Assembly (NCBI RefSeq): GCF_002999335.1
Contig: NW_020312689.1
Coordinates: forward strand, 62,001-126,000
Reading direction: 5' to 3'
Source of the DNA: Cyclospora cayetanensis
Taxonomy: Eukaryota; Apicomplexa; Conoidasida; Eucoccidiorida; Eimeriidae
DNA length: 64,000 nt
A program made the position numbers and the translations under genes. Shown in pieces: positions 58,462 to 64,000 of this stretch (its first letter is position 1; every line of letters begins with the position of its first letter). Under the pieces are notes generated by a model. It saw only the letters and a list, made by a program, of their open reading frames with translations. It was not told where the DNA came from and ran no database searches.

Positions 58462-61400
58462 ATGGAAAACACAGACGGGGAAGGGGGCCCCCACGGGGGG
58501 CCCCCCGAAGAACCCAGTGCCCATCAGCAGCAGCCCGAGCCACAGGACAAAGGTGATTTCAATACCGCCCCCAAGGTGGAGCTTTTGGGAAGGCAGCGCA
58601 GCGTCAAATTTGGGGATAGCACTCAACAAATGGATGACAGCAACAGCGTCGAGCGCATCAACCGCAGCGGTAGCGACAGCTCGGATACCCCCAAGCAGTC
58701 TGCAGTGGACTCTGCATCATCCACAGTAGACTCAGGCAACCGAGAGCCTCCTTCTTCTGGCTCTGCGGCATTGCCTTGTGGCGACATTACGGACAGCAGT
58801 CACAGCGCAGTTGGAAGCAGCACAGCAGAGGATGGATCTGCTCAGCTCCTCAGACGCCGTACGACCCGCCTGCAGCGCATAGGTTCGCGGTGTTACGAGG
58901 GTACCACCAAGCCCAACCCTAAGCCAATCGACGCGGCGTCTAAGGCTGCAGAGTCTGCTGCCTTGCTGAAAAAATCCTCGAAGGCACACACTTCAGAGAC
59001 TACAGCTCTTCCTAGTGTGAGACTTTAGGGCCTTAGGCTTTGGCTTCTAGGCGTATGCGGGGTGGCTTTGGAGCGCTTGTTCTACTGCCGTACTGATGCA
59101 GAGCGAGGGCTGCTCCCACGAGGGCGTCTAGCTAAGGGGGTAGAGCGCTCGCTTGCATGCGAGAGGTATAGAGGGATTTTTTGCTTATGCCGTACTGGGT
59201 AACACGAAAAACCTTTTCCTCAAAGATTCTGCTGCTAGCAGTACCGAAACGTCGCCATTCTACATGCTTTGGACAAAAATCCAGTTGGATATGACATGCG
59301 CATCTATTTTGGATACTCTTGCCTCCGGCATCCTTATGCCGCCAGCGGCACAGTTGCTGCTTTTGCTGTCGTGTTGCAGCCTCCCCACGCGCCGTCTAAG
59401 GACCTCAGTGGCTTCTACATGAAGCTGCTGGGCGAGGATTGGGAGGAGCAGCTGCAGGAGATCAATGCCCAGGAAGTTGAAAATGTTTTTGACGGTGAGA
59501 TGCTGCTGCCACGGTAGTTGTTGCTGCTGCTACGGTGTTGAAGTCATCAATGGGGCCTAGTGGTGCATGCAGCTTATTGGATGCTGGCAAGCTGTCTTCG
59601 GCCGACATCCGCGAACTGTCTGTTTTCTGCAGGAGAGAGTGCGACCTGTAAGGACGGCGTAGACCTTGAAGGCTTAAATATTCCTAAAGCTGAGAATTAC
59701 CAGGGGAAGTTCAGGCAGCGCATTAGAAGAAGAGACGCAAACCGGAACCAAGACTTAAGGTGAGCACGTTCGTAAAGCTGGTGCGGCTGCTAACCGCGTT
59801 TGTGTCGTGTCACTGTTACGTTTTGCATCCGTCAGTTCTCGCTATCCACCCGTGCAGAGGCCGAATGCTGGTTAGCTAGGAGGCTGGTTCTCCTTCTTTG
59901 GACTTGGCCCTCTACTTTCTAGCTGCCCTCTACTTCCTAGCTGCCCTCTACTTTCTAGCTAGGCGTATAACGAGCTGGAGTCGGGTTGTCACCTTTTTCT
60001 TTGACAGCTGGTAGGGGTTCCTTCTGTCTGGCTGTGTTTACGCCCTCCTCAGTGACCAGGTTGCGGATGATCTTCAAGTTGCAGATGACGAGCCTCTCAT
60101 CTCAGCCGACGAAATAGCGTGAGCAGGCGCTAAATCCTAAGCCCTTTGGCGAATGCCGTGATACTTGAACAGCAAAGTAAGGTTTAAGGGTTCCAGATGT
60201 AGTGTTTCCTGTCTAGGGGAGTTGGCTTTTCTTTATTGGTCCCAGGGAAATCAGAGAGAGCGCGTGGAGGCCTGTGGGGGAGGCCATTCCCCCTCTCAAC
60301 ACTCTTGGATTGGGATACCACCAAGCGTGGGATGTTGGAAAGAAAGGATGCCTGGCAGCGAAGGTCGACGTCATTTGGACGCCGTCGTTGGCTTCGAACA
60401 GGCTAAGATTCTTCGTCATGGACGGTACTGATCCAGGTGTGTGCGCTTGAGATGGTTGTTGAACCATGCAAACAGAGGGATTTAAGTACAGACATAAACC
60501 AGAACTGAGGGCACCCAGGGGGACTACTGCTCCACTCCTAGTCGTCTGCCTGCCCCTCCACACATCCCCGCAAACGGCGGCACGTGGGACCACTCCTCAG
60601 CGTGTCCACTCGACTCAATGTCAGCAGTATCATGAAGTACAAACTAGGGAGTCACGGGAAGCACGGCCCCATTCGTGCCTCAGTCTGGCTGTAGGGGGCT
60701 AAATCTCAAGCCCACAACTCCCCTCAGATCCTCCTGCGAGCTCAGGATCAAGAGGGGAGACCCTTCTTTCCCACATCGTCTGTTTTGCTGCTGTCCATGC
60801 TGCTGATGCTGGCACTGGTGTTCTGCCGCGGCTGCTTCAGAGTCGTTTCTTACGTATTACAGCAAGTCGGATCTGCAAGCAGCGCGAGGACTCTCTTCAG
60901 AAAAGTTGGGATCTATAAGCGCCTGGGATCTGCGGGACGGCCACTGGACGTATCCGAAAGCGAAGGTTTTTATAAGGCGATCGGACAAGCGCAACAGGGA
61001 CTGTATCTTGGAGAACTTCGCCTCAGACTTTTATGATGCGATGCTTGTTTGTCTTTGGTGAGGGTCAGCGACACGTGTTGAGGGCTAATGGAGTTGAAGG
61101 GCAGCCATTTTTTGAGGTCTCCCACCTCCTCTGAGGGTTGCAAGTAGTGCACCTCCCCCCTTTACGCGTTTGTGTCTGCCGCTTTTTTTCTCGGAGGAGA
61201 GGACGTTGGGCCTTGTCTCTACCTCCACTCAGTAATTTCGGTTTTTGACGAAATCGCTCATCTCAGCAGCGTCTGAATGAATGCATTTATCGGTGTGCGC
61301 ATGTACGCAAGTGTGTCTTTGTGGATACTTTTCTGTGGAGAACCTAGTTTGTCATTGTTTCAGGCAGCAGCAAAACTTGTTGCCTTTGCTTCACAGTGCC

Positions 61401-62925
61401 TGTGTCTCTTTTGTTCAAGCAAGGGCCTCGGTTCTCTGTGATGGTGTCTGCGCGCATCTCGCGCCGCTCAGGGAAATGGAAACGCAGGCAAAGATTGAGC
61501 TGCTGAAGAAGCAGAGAAGGCAGGAACGCAGCAGGAACCGCCGGTCGGGCTCCGTCTCCAGCACAGCTGCAGCGCATGCGAGTGGCAGACTCTCTGCAGC
61601 GGTTGTTTCCTATAAAGGAGGGCATGTCCTCCCCCTGCAAGGAACGGCTGCAGGTGGAACCTCCGGAGAGGGGCTCAAAGGGCCCCGAAAGCCCAGGCAG
61701 TCGATCGTTCTCAGCTTAGTCCGCGAGATTCGCCTGATTGGGGAAAGGGAGTGGGTTGTTAAGTGGGTTAAGGAGAGGCTACAACGACAGAGAGGCAAGA
61801 AACTGAGCAAGGGCCCCCCTGGAGCGCTGCTGAATGGCGTGCTCCCCGAAGCTCGTGTAGTTCGTTCTTTAGCTGAGGCTTCTCCTTCCAGCGGAACCAC
61901 ATCTCCGACACAGGAGCATGGAGAGCGGAGGCAGACTGAAGGCCGTCAAATGGCTCGCAAACCTCCGGGGATTCCTGTGGTTCCAGATATCGTAGAGTCA
62001 GCTATTTTGTCTGCCCAGCTGTCCCCCAGGGGCAGAGAGGTGCAATCGCAGGCCCTTTTTGGATGAGACGCTGCAGCAGTCAAAATATTGGCGCAAAGAC
62101 GCAGCAGTGAATACTTGGGAATGCTGTGTGGGCGCTCTCTCTCTAAATGTACCTCGTTTTTCCCTGTTGATCGAGGAACCGCTACTCGTGGCGGTCAGTC
62201 TTTCGCGAGTCCCCCCGGATCCTCGAGTGGGGAAGCTACAATTAGGCAACTTTTCTCCACTTTTGGCTCTTTGGCGGCTAACACAATGAGCTTTTGCTGG
62301 ACTTTTTGCAGCACATCAAGAGAGAAACCGATGATTTCTAGTGTTCACCTTGGAGCAAGTACCTCGTTATCTCCTTAGAGCCTTGTGCATTTTTCTTCCC
62401 CATTTTGATTGTTGGGCTAGTCTTCCATACATTTTCGACCCGTGAATCCTTGTTGCTGTGGACTGCAGTGGTGAGTGATGCTGCAATAGGCGCGACTACG
62501 GCAGTGGCTGCCTTCTGGGCTCGCCGCTACGGTCATGCATACATTGAATGGACACAAAAGGCACTGATGTCTCCGTACTTGAGCGCCTTCTGGGGTGCAT
62601 GGAACGAAAAATGTAGAACGGGTAGTTTTTGTCATAGTGAAGTCCCTGCAGGCTGTGGCTATACGGCAACTATAAAAACTGGTACCCATTTTCTCTTTAG
62701 TCGTTCTATGTGTGTTGTCCATATGAAGCTTTTCAATTCATCTTGTGGCATTTCATCACATTTCTTGGGCCATATCACCCTTTTTTGGGCTCGTTGCAAA
62801 GCCCCTCGGCGGCACGTCTGTGCTCGCGTTCAGACAATAGCGCACTGCAAATAAAGCAAATCTACATTCGAGCTGAGAGAACAGGAGCTTTTGTCTACAT
62901 GCTGTCTTGTTTGAAGAGCCATTAA
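58462..62925 (+). CDS. PH-domain protein, probably with C-terminal membrane helices
   Basis: Proposed exons: 58462-59016, 59380-59494, 59633-59759, 60053-60118, 60246-60436, 60841-61057 and 61364-62039, all GT-AG and in phase. Then come 62342-62470 and 62701-62925, also in phase. Total 766 residues. The N-terminus is Ser-rich. A PH domain spans exons 5-6: GKKGCLAAKVDVIW, RLRFFVMDGTDPESFLTYYS, LGSISAWDLRDG, KVFIRRSDKRNRDCIL and a final helix ASDFYDAMLVCLW. A basic coil (KIELLKKQRRQERSRNRR) follows. The last two exons encode hydrophobic helices (CAFFFPILIVGLVF; FQFILWHFITFLG). If the GTGCAA donor at 62040 is not used, the protein ends at 62066 with 657 residues and no membrane segment. Likely phosphoinositide or membrane binding; no subfamily assigned. 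Confidence 0.6.
59122..59176 (+). pseudogene. tRNA-Ala-like relic
   Basis: GCGTCTAGCTAAGGGGGTAG and AGCGCTCGCTTGCATGCGAG reproduce the D arm and anticodon arm of a eukaryotic tRNA-Ala. The anticodon loop (TTGCAT) is one base short, and the T arm is replaced by AGAGGGATTTTTTGC, so the B box is lost. It lies in intron 1 of the PH-protein gene and ends in a T6 run. Confidence 0.6.
59905..59958 (+). repeat. Three tandem 18-base units ending in CTAG
   Basis: CTGCCCTCTACTTTCTAG repeated three times with one or two changes, in intron 3 of the PH-protein gene, flanked by further GCTAGC words. Confidence 0.9.
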
Positions 62926-62953
62926 CCACAGTGGATACTTTAGATTTCAAAAC

Positions 62954-63026
62954 CGCGCTGACCCGGGATCGAACCAGGGACCTTTAGATCTTCAGTCTAA
63001 CGCTCTCCCAACTGAGCTATCAGCGC
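62954..63026 (-). tRNA. tRNA-Phe (GAA)
   Basis: Minus-strand cloverleaf of 72 bases plus discriminator. Acceptor arms GCGCTGA/TCAGCGC pair perfectly. The D arm is GCTC..GAGC, the anticodon arm TTAGA-CTGAAGA-TCTAA with anticodon GAA, and the T arm CCTGG-TTCGATC-CCGGG. There is no intron and no encoded CCA. The following minus-strand bases GGTTTTG supply a T4 Pol III stop. Confidence 0.97.
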
Positions 63027-64000
63027 CAGGCGGAAGGCCCTGCTCAGCAGCACAATTTTGGTTTTCAACTAAGAAAGCCTTTTGGCAATTTTCAGTATTT
63101 GTACAAGAGATTCAAGGAGAAAAGCGGCCTGGAGACACTCCAGGAGTAGCTCTAGCGTCGCCAGCCAGGTCACTCCTTCTTTCAAGCCTCTATATCCGAA
63201 GACGTCTGGACGCAGCCCTACAAAATAGCAAGAACTCAACGCAAGTAAAATGAAGCGCCGATCGGTCTGTTGGTATAATGATGGGAGACCACGGTACTAT
63301 CTAAAACTTTGGCGTGGCCGTGCCTCTTGCTGGGCTGCGACGCATGTATTGGAGAGACCTAAGCCCCAAAATTGCTTTTTGCAGGGGAAATTAAAACATC
63401 ATTCTTTACGAGAAAAACTGTGTGCAGCTCGGAGACACCCAGGATGGCTAAGGAATAGACAGTTGCTTCCTTGTGGCACGCTCCTACTAAGATCAGTAAC
63501 AGGAAGGCCAACTACTACCCGTCACTGACCTAGCAATTACTAGGAGCCACTTTCAACAATTGCATCCCAAGGTATGCAATAGAATATCCCAGCCACCTTA
63601 TAATATCAGGATACTCTCTTGGAAGTGGTCTGACTGTCTCGAAGTACCCAGGGGGGAAAGCCGCGCTTATTAGCACTCTTCTCTAAAAAGGAGCCTCCTC
63701 GATACGATTCCTTTTTCCTGATGAAGAAAAGCACCGGGGAAAGTGCCTTTCGGGGATATTCATTTTTAGGCATACCTAGCGTAGCCGCTTCTGAAACGGT
63801 GGGGCAGTCAGGACGCAGGGTTTAACAACTATCCTTTTTGCGCAGCCCGACACTACCCTAAATCTAACCAATCTGCATAAAAATAGGTAAATAAGTGAAT
63901 TTATACATACAATAGAAAGGTAAATTGGGCCGTCAATAGCATACGGTGCATTTTCCATTGTGGGGCGGCAGGCTATCCCCCCGCATGCCAGTGGGGCTCG
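63027..64000. other. Right end, no gene recognised
   Basis: AT-richer sequence without CAG runs. A GCAC-CGGGGAAA-GTGC hairpin lies near 63731-63746 and short TAAATA words near 63880. Only short frames. Confidence 0.4.

Noticed and set aside
57998..58729. 243-codon plus ORF with one hydrophobic helix before the PH protein
   Set aside because: It overlaps exon 1 of the PH model in a different frame, has no splice link in phase, and shows no domain.
63245..63300. tRNA-like GGTCTGTTGGTATAATGATG stretch
   Set aside because: Resembles a D arm, but no pairing acceptor, anticodon or T arm follows.
63715..63800. Possible C/D-box snoRNA (CTGATGA then CTGA)
   Set aside because: Box spacing is acceptable but no terminal stem brackets the boxes, so chance occurrence is likely.

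Overview
The window looks like nuclear DNA of an apicomplexan coccidian, most likely an Eimeria species. Long CAG/CTG runs give poly-Gln, poly-Ala and poly-Ser tracts inside otherwise conserved proteins. Genes are split into many exons by short GT-AG introns, and the proteins have clear apicomplexan counterparts, including the alveolate Rab11B. There are no operons or bacterial signals. I built exon-intron models by eye from GT/AG sites and reading-frame phase, so exon borders are proposals. For most named genes every junction keeps the frame and the summed length divides by three.

Left part (1-14 kb): the 3' part of an Sfi1-like centrin-binding repeat protein (+, 1-4236); a hypothetical multi-pass membrane protein (-, about 4988-7131); a protein with a striking Cys-rich N-terminus built from three small exons (+, 8068-10184); and a Rad1-like 9-1-1 checkpoint clamp subunit (-, 11713-13101). 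Middle (14-31 kb): a 12-exon glucosidase II alpha subunit (GH31, +, 14296-24216) whose introns carry three unrelated minisatellites, followed by a convergent gene (-, 24975-31054) joining a Gln-rich N-terminus to a phytanoyl-CoA-dioxygenase-like C-terminus.

Right-middle (33-47 kb): three very long low-complexity ORFs on the minus strand (33176-35476, 36129-40343, 42170-46663). One carries a repeated SPR-x-S-x-x-ERQ motif and one an unassigned compact domain. From 49 to 54.5 kb lie two small GTPase genes head to head: Rab11B (-, 49159-50215) and Rab4 (+, 51831-54512). From about 51 kb on, CAG repeats become rare. This repeat-poor stretch holds a PH-domain protein (+, 58462-62925), a tRNA-Ala-like relic in one of its introns, and a tRNA-Phe(GAA) gene (-, 62954-63026).

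The genes do not form one pathway. Glucosidase II acts on N-glycans in the ER, Rab4 and Rab11B direct endosomal and inner-membrane-complex traffic, Rad1 acts in DNA damage signalling, and the Sfi1-like protein probably acts at centrin-based centrosomal structures. The clearest large-scale pattern is that CAG repeats in exons lie in the sense orientation of the gene that contains them, so repeat polarity tracks gene orientation.
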